From positions 248,001-312,000 of the forward strand of contig NZ_RXFS01000006.1 of NCBI RefSeq assembly GCF_003952185.1: a stretch of DNA of 64,000 nucleotides, given 5' to 3'. The notes under the pieces were generated by a model. It saw only the letters and a list, made by a program, of their open reading frames with translations. It had not been told where the DNA came from and did no database searches. The translations under genes and the position numbers were made by a program. The stretch comes from Variovorax sp. 679 (GTDB lineage Bacteria; Pseudomonadota; Gammaproteobacteria; Burkholderiales; Burkholderiaceae_C). Position 1 is the first letter of the stretch, and every line of letters begins with the position of its first letter. Shown here piece by piece: positions 53,927 through 63,043 of the stretch.

Positions 53927-54436
53927 CTACTGCTGCAGGCGGCCGTTGAGATACGGCTCCGGATCGACCGGGTTGCCGTTCTTGCGGATCTCGAAGCGCA
54001 GCTTCACGCGGTCGGCATTGCTGCGGCCCATTTCGGCGATCTTGTCGCCCTGGCGGACCACCGCGTTCTCTTTCACGAGGATGGTCTGCACGTGCGCGTA
54101 GGCCGTGAGGAAGGTCTCGTTGTGCTTGACGATGACCATGTTGCCGTAGGCCGGCAGTTCGCCGCCTACGTACACCACGCGGCCATCGGCCGAGGCGACG
54201 ACCGGGTCGCCGAGGTTGCCGGCGATGTCGATGCCCTTGACGCGGTCGCCGTCGAAGCGGGCGATGGTCGCGCCGTTGGCGGGCCGGATGAACAGCGCCG
54301 CCGGGCGCTGCTGCACCGGTGGCTTGACCGCCGGGGCCGGCCACGGGGTGTTGAGGTCGACCGAGGCGCAGCCGGCGAGGCCTGCGGCAAGCAGCGCCGC
54401 GGCGCCGGTACGTAAAACAAAAGTCTGAAGGTGCAT
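53927..54436 (-). CDS. LytM/M23-like lipoprotein lacking metal ligands
   Basis: The 169-residue protein has lipobox LAGC (Cys23) and a LytM domain (KGIDIAGNLGDPVVASADGR, VKENAVVRQGDKIAEMGRSN, VKLRFEIRKNGNPVDPEPYL). Active M23 peptidases have His before GIDI and HLHFE near the end; here these are Val-Lys and LRFE. So it resembles EnvC/NlpD, which activate amidases rather than cut peptidoglycan. ATG 54436 gives the signal peptide. Confidence 0.85.
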   Translation of the reverse strand: MHLQTFVLRTGAAALLAAGLAGCASVDLNTPWPAPAVKPPVQQRPAALFIRPANGATIARFDGDRVKGIDIAGNLGDPVVASADGRVVYVGGELPAYGNMVIVKHNETFLTAYAHVQTILVKENAVVRQGDKIAEMGRSNADRVKLRFEIRKNGNPVDPEPYLNGRLQQ

Positions 54437-54596
54437 GGGGCTCTGTTCGAACGGATTCGTTGCGGAGGGTTCCTGCAATCCGGCACGCCGTGCGCGCCAC
54501 GCGGGCGATGCTAGCAAACCGCCGCGCCGGCGCCGTGCGAAAGAGCAACCGGCTGTGAGGAGGGCATTCGGGGCATCGGCTGCCCCGGGGGCGGCG

Positions 54597-55085
54597 TTAC
54601 TTGAGTGGAATGGGCGTGCCGCGGTCGATGGGCACCGCCGTCACGCTGTTCTTGGGCGAGCCGTCGATCAGCAGGTCGGAGTAGGTCAGGTAGACCAGCG
54701 TGTTGCGCTTGGCATCCACCATGCGCACCACGCGCAGGCGCTTGAAGAGCACCGACAGCCGCTCGCTGTAGACCTCCTCGCGCTTGGGCAGCGGTTGCGT
54801 GATGCTCACCGGGCCGACCTGGCGGCAGGCGATGGAGGCTTCGGACTTGTCCTCGGCCACGCCGAAGGCGCCGGCCAGCCCGCCGGTCTTGGCGCGCGAG
54901 ACGTAGCAGGTCACGCCGTTGACCTTGGGGTCGTCGTAGGCCTCGATCACGATCTTGTGGTCAGGACCGATGAGCTTGAAGGCGGTGTCGACGTCGCCCA
55001 CGGTTTCCGCCTTGGCCGCCGCTGCCGCCAGCGCAAAGCCGAGGCTGGCGCCGTAGAGGAGGGTGGCGCGCAGTGTCTTGTTCAT
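54597..55085 (-). CDS. creA: CreA family periplasmic protein
   Basis: The 162-residue protein has a signal peptide (ATLLYGASLGFALAAAAAKA) and the CreA pattern DTAFKLIGPDHKIVIEAYDD, VNGVTCYVSRAKTGG, EASIACRQVGPVSI and YLTYSDLLIDGSPKNSVTAV, with two Cys. Function of CreA is poorly known. It lies eight bases downstream of the Nudix gene. Confidence 0.9.
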   Translation of the reverse strand: MNKTLRATLLYGASLGFALAAAAAKAETVGDVDTAFKLIGPDHKIVIEAYDDPKVNGVTCYVSRAKTGGLAGAFGVAEDKSEASIACRQVGPVSITQPLPKREEVYSERLSVLFKRLRVVRMVDAKRNTLVYLTYSDLLIDGSPKNSVTAVPIDRGTPIPLK

Positions 55086-55093
55086 GGATTTCG

Positions 55094-55645
55094 TCAAACG
55101 ATGCTGAGTTCGTGCACGCGGTCGAAACTGCCGCGCCGCCGGTCGGCGAAGTAGTGCTCGAGCGTTTCGCGCACGGTGCGGAAGGCGATCTCGTCCCAGG
55201 GAATTTCCTCTTCGGCGAAGAGCTTCGCCTCGATGGTCTCGTGGCCCGGGTCGAACTTGTCGTCGAGCAGCCGGGCGCGGTAGAACAGGTGCACCTGGCC
55301 CACGCGCACCACGCTGATCACCGAGAAAAGACCTTCGAGCTCGAAGTTGGCACCGGCCTCCTCGTCGGTCTCGCGGGCCGCGCCCTGCGCGGTGGTTTCC
55401 TCGAGTTCCATGAAGCCGGCCGGCAGCGTCCACTTGCCCCAGCGCGGCTCGATGTTGCGCTTGCACAGCAACACCTTGTCGCCCAGGACCGGAATGGTGC
55501 CGACCACGTTCAGCGGGTTCTCGTAGTGGATGGTGTGGCAGGCCGGGCAGACGGCGCGCTGCTTGGTGTCGCCGTCGTCCGGCACGCGGTAGACCACCGC
55601 GGTGCCACAGTTCTTGCAATGCTTGATGGGTACGCGCAGGAGCAT
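55094..55645 (-). CDS. Nudix hydrolase with zinc ribbon
   Basis: The 183-residue protein has a zinc ribbon (Cys10, Cys13, Cys33, Cys36) and a Nudix box at 77-99 (Gly77, Glu83, Arg91-Glu92, Glu95-Glu96, Gly98). This arrangement is like NudC-type or related nucleotide pyrophosphatases. Metal-dependent hydrolysis of a nucleoside-diphosphate derivative is expected. It follows the FAH-family gene by 21 bp and precedes creA on the same strand. Confidence 0.92.
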   Translation of the reverse strand: MLLRVPIKHCKNCGTAVVYRVPDDGDTKQRAVCPACHTIHYENPLNVVGTIPVLGDKVLLCKRNIEPRWGKWTLPAGFMELEETTAQGAARETDEEAGANFELEGLFSVISVVRVGQVHLFYRARLLDDKFDPGHETIEAKLFAEEEIPWDEIAFRTVRETLEHYFADRRRGSFDRVHELSIV

Positions 55646-55666
55646 GAATGAATCCGGCCGCCGTCT

Positions 55667-56368
55667 TCAGACGATCTTGACGGTCAGCTTCGGCAGGCCT
55701 GCGACCTCGCCCACGAGCGTGTCGCCGGCCACCACGGCGGCCACGCCTTCTGGTGTGCCGGTGTAGATCAGGTCGCCGGGCTGCAGCTCCCAGGCTGCCG
55801 ACAGGTGCTCGATGGTCTCGGCCACGTTCCAGATCAGCTTGCCCACGTTGCTGCGCTGGCGGTCGGTGCCGTTCACCTGCAGCGAGATTTCTGCCTTTTC
55901 GGCGTCGCCGGCCTGCGCCACCGGCACGATCGGGCCGATGGGCGCGCTCTGCTCGAAGCCCTTGCCGATGTCCCAGGGGCGGCCCTGCTTCTTCATGTCG
56001 TTCTGCAGGTCGCGGCGCGTCATGTCGAGGCCGACCGCGTAGCCGTAGATGTGCTTGTGGGCGTCGGCGGCGGCAATGTTCTTGCCGCCGGTGCCGATGG
56101 CGACCACGAGTTCGATCTCGTGGTGCAGGTTCTTCGTGAGCGAGGGGTAGGCCATGGTGCCGGTCTGGCCCGCATCGACCACCACCAGCGCGTCGGCGGG
56201 CTTCATGAAGAAGAAGGGCGGCTCGCGGCCGGTGAAGCCCATTTCCTTGGCGTGATCTTCGTAGTTGCGGCCCACGCAGTAGATGCGGTGCACCGGAAAG
56301 CGGGCGGGCTGGCCGGCCACGGGCACCGAGACGGCGGCGGGCGGGGCGAAGACGAACTCGGAAGCCAT
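55667..56368 (-). CDS. fumarylacetoacetate hydrolase family protein, fumarylpyruvate hydrolase-like
   Basis: The 233-residue protein has the FAH pattern HRIYCVGRNYEDHAKEMGF, PPFFFMKPADALVVV, LHHEIELVVAIGTGGKNIAA with metal-binding Glu residues, and GDLIYTGTPEGVAAVVAGD. Short members of the family cut fumarylpyruvate or related acylpyruvates. A GST-zeta isomerase gene lies about 1.1 kb away on the other strand, so maleylpyruvate isomerisation followed by fumarylpyruvate hydrolysis is a coherent pair (inference). Confidence 0.92.
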   Translation of the reverse strand: MASEFVFAPPAAVSVPVAGQPARFPVHRIYCVGRNYEDHAKEMGFTGREPPFFFMKPADALVVVDAGQTGTMAYPSLTKNLHHEIELVVAIGTGGKNIAAADAHKHIYGYAVGLDMTRRDLQNDMKKQGRPWDIGKGFEQSAPIGPIVPVAQAGDAEKAEISLQVNGTDRQRSNVGKLIWNVAETIEHLSAAWELQPGDLIYTGTPEGVAAVVAGDTLVGEVAGLPKLTVKIV

Positions 56369-56487
56369 TGAGACGTGTCCTTTTTCAACGAAACCTGGGC
56401 GGGAAACCGGCAGTGTGCCAGAGGCAGGGGGCTCACAATAGACAGCCCGCCCGGCGTATTCCTTCTCCATTCCCCTCATTTCCCACC

Positions 56488-57414
56488 ATGCCCATCCGAA
56501 TCGGCAAGGCCGGCAAGGCCAACGCGCTCAACGAACTAGGCCGCCGGCTCGACGAGGAGGGCGACCAGGACGGCGCACTGCAAGCCTACGCGCAGGCCGG
56601 CGCGGTGCTGCCGAACTGGTCGGCCCCCTGGTACAACATCGGCCTCATCCACAAGTACCGCGGCGACTGGGCCGCCTCGCTGCAGGCCAATGCCAGGGCC
56701 GTGCAATGCGACCCGGGCAACCAGGGCGCCATCTGGAACCTCGGCATCGCCGCCACGGCGCTGGGCGATTGGGACGCGGCCCGCAATGCCTGGCGGCAGT
56801 ACGGCATCAAGGTGCCGGACGGCGATGGGCCGGTCGATCTCTTCATCGGGCTCACGCCCATCCGCGTGCATGGCGACGAGGCCAGCGAAGTGGTGTGGGC
56901 CGACCGCATCGATCCGGCGCGCGCCATCCTGCGCAACGTGCCCACGCCGGACAGCGGCCATCGCTACGGCGACCTCGTGCTGCACGACGGCGCGGCCAAC
57001 GGCTACCGCCTGCGCGGCGAGCGCGAGGTGCCGGTGTTCGACGCGCTCGAGCTGATCGCGCCCTCGGACTACTCGACCTACGAGGTCGGCATCGAGGATG
57101 CGACGAAGGAAGACATCGACGCGCTGGTCCGGCGCTTCGAGGCCGCCGACGCCAGCGCCGAGAACTGGACCACCAGCATGCAGATACTGTGCCGCGCCTG
57201 CTCCGAGGGCCGCCCTTACGGCGAAGGCCAGCACAACCATGGCGAAGGCGAGGAGCCCGGCGCGCTGGGGCCGTGGCGCATCGGTATCGCCGCCCGCCAG
57301 GAAGAAGCCGCGCGCCGCATCCTCGGCGAGTGGCGGGATGCCATCGCCACCACATCGCCGAAGGTCGCGCTGGTGGACTTCCGCTGCGTGCTGGTGGCTA
57401 TGGCCCGCTCCTGA
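56488..57414 (+). CDS. TPR-repeat protein
   Basis: The 308-residue protein begins with two to three tetratricopeptide repeats (NALNELGRRLDEEGDQDGAL, WYNIGLIHKYRGDWAASLQA, WNLGIAATALGDWDAARNAW). A mixed C-terminal domain with an unidentified fold follows (LILRNVP-like and Cys/His-bearing stretches). It is cytoplasmic, without signal peptide. Its partner is not evident. The maiA-type gene follows 37 bp later on the same strand. Confidence 0.8.
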   Translation: MPIRIGKAGKANALNELGRRLDEEGDQDGALQAYAQAGAVLPNWSAPWYNIGLIHKYRGDWAASLQANARAVQCDPGNQGAIWNLGIAATALGDWDAARNAWRQYGIKVPDGDGPVDLFIGLTPIRVHGDEASEVVWADRIDPARAILRNVPTPDSGHRYGDLVLHDGAANGYRLRGEREVPVFDALELIAPSDYSTYEVGIEDATKEDIDALVRRFEAADASAENWTTSMQILCRACSEGRPYGEGQHNHGEGEEPGALGPWRIGIAARQEEAARRILGEWRDAIATTSPKVALVDFRCVLVAMARS

Positions 57415-57451
57415 CACTCCGCTCACGGGTGAGCGCTATGCTTGCGAAATC

Positions 57452-58090
57452 ATGAAGCTGCACAACTACTTCCGTTCCTCCGCCTCGTTCCGCGTTCGCA
57501 TCGCCCTCAACCTGAAGGGCCTTGATTTCGACTATGTTCCCGTGCACATCGCGCGCGGCGACCACCGCACCGGCCCCTTCGCCTCCATCTCAGCCGACCG
57601 GCTGGTGCCGCTGCTCGAGGACGAGGGCGAGCGCTTCTCGCAATCGATGGCCATCATCGAGTACCTCGACGAAGTGCATCCCGAGCCGGCGCTGCTGCCG
57701 CACGACCCGGTGGGCCGCGCCCATGTGCGCGCGCTGGCGCAGTCGATCGCCTGCGAGATCCACCCGCTCAACAACCTGCGCGTGCTCAAGTACCTCGTGC
57801 AGGACCTGAAGCTCGACGAAGACGCCAAGAACGCCTGGTACCGCCACTGGGTGCGCGACGGCCTGCAGGCCTTCGAACGCCAGCTCGCGCAGTACCCCGC
57901 CGGCATCTACTGCTGGGGCAACACGCCCACCATGGCCGATTGCTGCCTGGTGCCGCAGATCTTCAACGGCCGCCGCTTCGACTGCGACTTCAGCGGCCTG
58001 CCGCGCACCATGGCGGCCTTCGAGGCCTGCATGGAGCTCGACGCCTTCCAGCGCGCCCAGCCCTCGCAGGCACCCGACGCGGAAGCCTGA
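57452..58090 (+). CDS. maiA: maleylacetoacetate / maleylpyruvate isomerase (GST zeta)
   Basis: The 212-residue protein has the zeta-class active-site motif SSASFRVRIALNLKG at residues 9-23 (Ser9 and Ser10), then FSQSMAIIEYLDEVHPEPAL and the C-terminal helical domain with NTPTMADCCLVPQIFNGRRF. It isomerises maleylacetoacetate or maleylpyruvate with glutathione. Together with the FAH-family hydrolase nearby it suggests homogentisate or gentisate breakdown, though no ring-cleavage gene for either is in the window. Confidence 0.93.
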   Translation: MKLHNYFRSSASFRVRIALNLKGLDFDYVPVHIARGDHRTGPFASISADRLVPLLEDEGERFSQSMAIIEYLDEVHPEPALLPHDPVGRAHVRALAQSIACEIHPLNNLRVLKYLVQDLKLDEDAKNAWYRHWVRDGLQAFERQLAQYPAGIYCWGNTPTMADCCLVPQIFNGRRFDCDFSGLPRTMAAFEACMELDAFQRAQPSQAPDAEA

Positions 58091-58095
58091 AGCCG

Positions 58096-58854
58096 ATGGA
58101 TGCACGCTGGCTCGTGCCCGAGTGGCCCGCGCCGTCGAACGTGAGGGCCGTGTGCACCACGCGCGAGGGTGGGGTTTCTGCCGGACGTTATGAAAGCCTG
58201 AATCTCGGCGACCACGTGGGCGACGAGCCCGCGCATGTGGCAGAAAACAGGAGCCGCCTGCGCGCAGCCGTCGGCGCGCGACCGGTCTTCCTGCAACAGG
58301 TTCACGGCACGGGCGTGGTTGCGCTCGACGCCCCGCAGGACGCGGTACGCGACGGGACCGCCGCCGATGCCTGCACGGCCACCGCCACCGGCCTGGCCTG
58401 CACCATCATGGTGGCCGACTGCCTGCCTGTGCTCTTCACCGATGAATCCGGTCACCGCGTGGCCGCGGCGCATGCCGGCTGGCGGGGGCTGGCGGGCGGA
58501 GTGCTCGAGCAGACCGTAAAGGCTTTCGAGGCTGAGGGCGCTTCGCGTGTCATCGCCTGGCTTGGGCCGTGCATCGGCCCCAAGGCCTTCGAGGTGGGGC
58601 CGGAGGTCAAGGCCGCCTTCGAGGCGCATGCGCCCGAAGCCGCATCGTGCTTCAGGCCCGCGCCGGCACCGGGCAAATGGCTGGCCGACCTGCCCGCGCT
58701 GGCGCGCCAGCGGCTGCAAGCGGCGGGCATCGGGGCGGTGTACGGCAACGACGGCAGCGACCTGTGGTGCACCGTCACCGACGCTTCAAGGTTCTTTTCG
58801 CACCGGCGCGACGGCGTCAGCGGCCGTTTCGCCGCCCTGGTCTGGAAGGTCTGA
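58096..58854 (+). CDS. pgeF: PgeF/YfiH family (laccase-domain, purine-active) protein
   Basis: The 252-residue protein has the YfiH pattern RAVCTTREGGVSAGRYESLN, FLQQVHGTGVV, TIMVADCLPVLF, AAHAGWRGLAGGV and WLGPCIGPKAFEVG, with the His/Cys/His zinc site. Members act on purine nucleosides and, in E. coli, correct peptidoglycan composition. It starts five bases after maiA. Its end overlaps the convergent small membrane-protein gene by 69 bp. Confidence 0.93.
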   Translation: MDARWLVPEWPAPSNVRAVCTTREGGVSAGRYESLNLGDHVGDEPAHVAENRSRLRAAVGARPVFLQQVHGTGVVALDAPQDAVRDGTAADACTATATGLACTIMVADCLPVLFTDESGHRVAAAHAGWRGLAGGVLEQTVKAFEAEGASRVIAWLGPCIGPKAFEVGPEVKAAFEAHAPEAASCFRPAPAPGKWLADLPALARQRLQAAGIGAVYGNDGSDLWCTVTDASRFFSHRRDGVSGRFAALVWKV

Positions 58855-59154
58855 GCTTGCAGCTTCGGCCGCCGCGCGCCTCGCGGCTTCCTGTGCCTCG
58901 AGTTCGCGCTGCTTGATCGCTCGGCGTCGTGCGGGAGTGCCCATCAGGTAAACCACCAGTGCCACCGGCGCCAAACCGTACAAAAGAAATGTGAAGATGG
59001 CGCCCAGCACGGTGCCTGTGGTGTTGGTGGCCTCGGCCACGGCCATCATCAGGGCGACATACAACCAACCGATGACGATCAGATGGATAAACACGGGAAG
59101 TTTCAGTTGGTAAGCAAGGGGGGCGGCGTTGTGAGGGCCCTGTGAATGCAGCAT
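58786..59154 (-). CDS. small two-helix membrane protein
   Basis: The 122-residue protein has two hydrophobic segments (FIHLIVIGWLYVALMMAVAE and VLGAIFTFLLYGLAPVALVV) and a charged, coiled-coil-like tail. ATG 59154 is used; a TTG five codons upstream is possible. It is divergent from the PHA synthase gene with a 50-bp gap and overlaps pgeF. Function unknown. Confidence 0.7.
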   Translation of the reverse strand: MLHSQGPHNAAPLAYQLKLPVFIHLIVIGWLYVALMMAVAEATNTTGTVLGAIFTFLLYGLAPVALVVYLMGTPARRRAIKQRELEAQEAARRAAAEAASSDLPDQGGETAADAVAPVRKEP

Positions 59155-59204
59155 ACTCAAAACACGCAAGCCATCCGTACCGTTTCAGGCGAGGACCAGG
59201 AGAC

Positions 59205-60959
59205 ATGATGAAGCAACAAGCCACGGGGGCCGATGCGTTCGCGCCCTTCCAGCAGGCACTTTCAGAGGGATGGAGCAAGGCGCTGGAATCGTTCCAGCAG
59301 TCCGCCGCGCAAGGGGCTTCGGCCTTCAACGTCGGCGGCACGCCGCTATGGGAACTGCCGCCGGGCGTGAAGATGCCCGAGCTGCCCAGGTTCTCCATCG
59401 ATCCCGAAAAACTCCAGTCCATCCAGCAGCAATACGTTGCCGAAGCGACCGAACTCTGGCGCCAGGGCTTCGGCGCGAAGCCGGAAGGCGACAAGCGCTT
59501 CGCCGGCGATGCCTGGGGCAGCAACCCGCTGTCGGCTTTCTCGGCGGCCGTGTACCTGCTCAACGGCCGCACCATGCTCGGCATGGCCGAGGCCATCGAT
59601 GCCGATGAAAAGACCAAGGCGCGCCTGCGTTTCGCGGTCGAGCAATGGATGGCAGCCTCGGCGCCCAGCAACTCGCTGGCCTTCAACGCCGAAGCGCAGA
59701 AGAAGGCCATCGACACGCAGGGCGAGAGCATCGCCAGGGGCATCCAGAACCTGCTGCACGACGTCAGGCAGGGCCACCTCAGCATGACCGACGAGAGCGC
59801 CTTCGAAGTGGGGCGCAACGTGGCCACCACCGAGGGCGCCGTGGTGTTCGAGAACGAGTTCTTCCAGCTGCTCGAATACAAGCCGCTCACGGCCAAGGTG
59901 CACGAGCGACCCTTCCTGCTGGTGCCGCCCTGCATCAACAAGTTCTACATCCTCGACCTGCAGCCCGAGAACTCGCTGATCCGCTATGCGAACGAGCAGG
60001 GCCACCGGGTGTTCGTGGTGAGCTGGCGCAATCCCGACGAGTCGATGGCCAAGGCCACCTGGGACGACTACATCGAGAACGCCGCCATCAAGGCGATCCA
60101 CACGGTGCAGGAGATCAGCGGCAGCAAGCAGATCAACACGCTCGGCTTCTGCGTGGGCGGCACCATCCTGAGCACCGCGCTCGCCGTGCTCGCGGCGCGC
60201 GGCGAGAAGCCTGCCGCCTCGGTCACGCTGCTGACCACCTTCCTCGACTTCAGCGACACCGGCATCCTCGACATCTTCGTGGACGAGACCATGGTGGCGT
60301 ACCGCGAAATGCAGCTCGGCAAGGGCGGCCTGCTGCCCGGCGGCGACCTGGCCTCGACCTTCAGCTTCCTGCGGCCCAACGACCTGGTGTGGAACTACGT
60401 GGTCGGCAACTACCTGAAGGGCGAGACCCCGCCGCCCTTCGACCTGCTGTACTGGAACAGCGACGCCACCAACCTGCCGGGCCCGTTCTACGCCTGGTAC
60501 CTGCGCAACACGTACCACGAGAACAAGCTGGCCAAGCCGAACGCGCTCACCGTCTGCGGCGAGAAGATCGACCTGGGCAGCATCGACATCCCGGCCTACA
60601 TCTACGGCTCGCGCGAAGACCACATCGTGCCGATCGGCGGCGCGTATGCCTCCACGCAGCTGCTGCCCGGCAGGAAGCGCTTCGTGATGGGTGCCTCGGG
60701 CCACATCGCAGGCGTGATCAACCCGCCCGCCAAGAAAAAGCGCAGCCACTGGATTCGCGACGACGGCAAGTTCCCGAAGACGCAGGCCGAATGGCTGACC
60801 GGTGCGCAGGAGCATCCCGGCAGCTGGTGGACCGACTGGGCACAATGGCTCAAGGGGCACGCGGGCAAACAGGTTCCCGCGCCCAAGGCGTACGGCAACG
60901 GCAAGGCTTACAAGGCCATCGAGCCGGCGCCCGGACGCTACGTCAAGGCCAAGGCTTGA
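59205..60959 (+). CDS. phaC: class I poly(3-hydroxyalkanoate) synthase
   Basis: The 584-residue enzyme polymerises (R)-3-hydroxyacyl-CoA to PHA. The lipase-like box has catalytic Cys316 in LGFCVGG; PPCINKFYILDLQPENSLIR, VFVVSWRNPDESMAKATWDD and SREDHIVPIGGAYAS carry the conserved Asp and His regions. Length and the single-gene form are class I. ATG 59205 has an AGGAG-type site and begins the family N-terminus; a longer frame exists. It precedes the thiolase gene with a repeat element between. Confidence 0.96.
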   Translation: MMKQQATGADAFAPFQQALSEGWSKALESFQQSAAQGASAFNVGGTPLWELPPGVKMPELPRFSIDPEKLQSIQQQYVAEATELWRQGFGAKPEGDKRFAGDAWGSNPLSAFSAAVYLLNGRTMLGMAEAIDADEKTKARLRFAVEQWMAASAPSNSLAFNAEAQKKAIDTQGESIARGIQNLLHDVRQGHLSMTDESAFEVGRNVATTEGAVVFENEFFQLLEYKPLTAKVHERPFLLVPPCINKFYILDLQPENSLIRYANEQGHRVFVVSWRNPDESMAKATWDDYIENAAIKAIHTVQEISGSKQINTLGFCVGGTILSTALAVLAARGEKPAASVTLLTTFLDFSDTGILDIFVDETMVAYREMQLGKGGLLPGGDLASTFSFLRPNDLVWNYVVGNYLKGETPPPFDLLYWNSDATNLPGPFYAWYLRNTYHENKLAKPNALTVCGEKIDLGSIDIPAYIYGSREDHIVPIGGAYASTQLLPGRKRFVMGASGHIAGVINPPAKKKRSHWIRDDGKFPKTQAEWLTGAQEHPGSWWTDWAQWLKGHAGKQVPAPKAYGNGKAYKAIEPAPGRYVKAKA

Positions 60960-60970
60960 AGAACATGGCA

Positions 60971-61067
60971 CACCCCCAGGCTTGCCCACTGCGTGTGGCC
61001 GCCAACCCCCTTGCAGGGGGCAACACCAGCGGCCCGGCAAAGCCGGTTCCGCGGTGTTCCTGGGGTG
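60971..61067. repeat. hairpin-rich intergenic repeat between phaC and the thiolase gene
   Basis: The element is bounded by CACCCCCAGG (60971-60980) and CCTGGGGTG (61059-61067), imperfect inverted arms. Inside are CCCCC-TTGCA-GGGGG (61006-61020), AACACC with GGTGTT (61022-61027 and 61053-61058) and CCGGC-AAA-GCCGG (61034-61046). It resembles REP/BIME-like intergenic repeats scattered in Comamonadaceae genomes (from memory, not checked). It may act as a terminator or mRNA stabiliser. Confidence 0.6.
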
Positions 61068-61140
61068 GGCCGTGGCTTGGCGCAAGTCGCGCCTGCAGTT
61101 TTGATACGCAGATTCTTTAATCACTTCAACGGAGAACCTC

Positions 61141-62319
61141 ATGGAAGACATCGTCATCGTTTCGGCAGCACGCACGGCGGTCGGCAAGTTCGGCGGCTCG
61201 CTCGCCGGCATCCCGGCCACGGAGCTGGGTGCGATCGTGATCAAGGAAGTGATTGCACGCGCCAACCTCACGGCCGAGCAGGTCGGCGAGGCCATCATGG
61301 GCCAGGTGCTGGCAGCCGGCGCGGGCCAGAACCCCGCGCGCCAGGCGTGGCTCAAGAGCGGCGGCACCAAGGAAACCCCGGCGCTCACCATCAACGCCGT
61401 GTGCGGCTCGGGCCTGAAGGCCGTGATGCTGGCGGCGCAGGCCGTGGCCACGGGCGACAGCGAGATCGTCATTGCCGGCGGCCAGGAAAACATGAGCGCA
61501 GCGCCGCACGTGCTGCCCAATTCGCGCAACGGCCAGCGCATGGGCGACTGGAAGCTGGTCGACACCATGATCGTCGACGGCCTGTGGGACGTCTACAACC
61601 AGTACCACATGGGCATCACCGCCGAGAACGTGGCAAAGAAGTACGGCATCGACCGCTCCGCGCAGGACGAGCTGGCGCTGGGCAGCCAGACCAAGGCCGC
61701 CGCCGCGCAGGACGCCGGCAAGTTCAAGGACGAGATCGTCGGCGTGAGCATTCCGCAGAAGAAGGGCGACCCGGTCGTCTTCAACACCGACGAATTCATC
61801 AACCGCAAGACCAGCGCCGAAGGCCTGGCCGGCCTGCGCCCCGCCTTCGACAAGGCCGGCGGCGTGACGGCAGGCAATGCCTCGGGCCTGAACGACGGCG
61901 CCGCCGCCGTGATGGTGATGACCGCCAAGAAGGCCGCAGCCCTCGGCCTGAAGCCGCTGGGCCGCATCGCCAGCTACGCCACCGCCGGCCTCGACCCCGC
62001 CATCATGGGCATGGGCCCCGTGCCCGCCTCGACCAAGGCGCTGCAGCGCGCCGGCTGGAAGGCCGCCGACCTCGACCTGCTCGAGATCAACGAAGCCTTC
62101 GCCGCGCAGGCCTGCGCCGTGAACAAGGAAATGGGCTGGGACATCAACAAGGTGAACGTCAACGGCGGCGCCATCGCCATCGGCCACCCCATCGGCGCGT
62201 CGGGCTGCCGCATCCTGGTAACGCTGCTGCACGAAATGCAGCGCCAGAACGCCAAGAAGGGCATCGCCTCGCTGTGCATCGGCGGGGGCATGGGCGTTGC
62301 GCTGACGATCGAGCGCTGA
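61141..62319 (+). CDS. acetyl-CoA acetyltransferase (thiolase)
   Basis: The 392-residue protein has thiolase motifs with catalytic Cys88 (NAVCGSGLKAV), VNVNGGAIAIGHPIGASGCR with the His, and SLCIGGGMGVALTIER with the second Cys. Condensation of two acetyl-CoA to acetoacetyl-CoA would supply the PHA pathway. Position after phaC makes PhaA likely, though a BktB/AtoB role is possible; no acetoacetyl-CoA reductase gene is adjacent. ATG 61141 has a GGAGA site. Confidence 0.95.
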   Translation: MEDIVIVSAARTAVGKFGGSLAGIPATELGAIVIKEVIARANLTAEQVGEAIMGQVLAAGAGQNPARQAWLKSGGTKETPALTINAVCGSGLKAVMLAAQAVATGDSEIVIAGGQENMSAAPHVLPNSRNGQRMGDWKLVDTMIVDGLWDVYNQYHMGITAENVAKKYGIDRSAQDELALGSQTKAAAAQDAGKFKDEIVGVSIPQKKGDPVVFNTDEFINRKTSAEGLAGLRPAFDKAGGVTAGNASGLNDGAAAVMVMTAKKAAALGLKPLGRIASYATAGLDPAIMGMGPVPASTKALQRAGWKAADLDLLEINEAFAAQACAVNKEMGWDINKVNVNGGAIAIGHPIGASGCRILVTLLHEMQRQNAKKGIASLCIGGGMGVALTIER

Positions 62320-62370
62320 TCGTCGTCCCGTCGTTCCGATGACGGCGCCCGGCGCGCCGTCACCGCCGGC

Positions 62371-63015
62371 TCAGCGCGCCATCGCCATCGACGGCCGCTG
62401 CGCCATCGCCGCGCGCCAGCGCAGCAGCTCGGGGTGTTGCTCCCCGGGCTTGACCCGCACCACGCGGGCGAAGTCCACCGCCACCACGGCAGTGATGTCG
62501 GCAATGCTGAACTGGTCGGTGGCGATGAAATCGCGGCCGGCCAGCCGTTCGTTCAGCGTCTCGAAGAAATGCTGGATTCGCGCCAGCCCGCGCTGGGCCA
62601 GCTCGGGGATCTGCGCGTAGTTCACCGGACCGGGCAGCGCCCGGTTTGCCATGGCAGGTGAACTGTTGCGCAGCGTCTCGGCGATGGCCAGCAGGCCTTC
62701 GAACTCGATGCGCCAGTTCCAGCTGGCGATCTCGGCCTTTTCGCGCGGCGTGACGCCCATCAGCGGCGGCTGCGGGCATCGGGCCTCCACCCATGCCGCG
62801 ATGGCGGCGTTGTCGGTCAGCAGCAGGCCGTCTTCTTCGTCCGTGCGCAGTGCCGGCACGGTGCATTGCGGATTGATCGCGCGGTAGGCATCGCCCATCT
62901 GCTCACCACGAGCGAGGTCGACCTGCACGGTCTCGTGCGAAATGCCCTTCTCGGCAAGCAGGATGCGCGCGCGCCGCGGGCTGGGTGCGGTGGCGCAGTC
63001 GTAGAGAATGATCAT
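62371..63015 (-). CDS. glutathione S-transferase family protein
   Basis: The 214-residue protein has an N-terminal thioredoxin-like GST domain (LYDCATAPSPRRARILLAEK, INPQCTVPALRTDEEDGLLL) and a helical C-terminal domain (RDFIATDQFSIADITAVVAV). A Ser/Thr-type active site near the start is likely. It is divergent from the YghU-like gene by 28 bp. Substrate unknown. Confidence 0.92.
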   Translation of the reverse strand: MIILYDCATAPSPRRARILLAEKGISHETVQVDLARGEQMGDAYRAINPQCTVPALRTDEEDGLLLTDNAAIAAWVEARCPQPPLMGVTPREKAEIASWNWRIEFEGLLAIAETLRNSSPAMANRALPGPVNYAQIPELAQRGLARIQHFFETLNERLAGRDFIATDQFSIADITAVVAVDFARVVRVKPGEQHPELLRWRAAMAQRPSMAMAR

Positions 63016-63043
63016 CGTCCGTTCAACTCCTGGAACTCATCGC

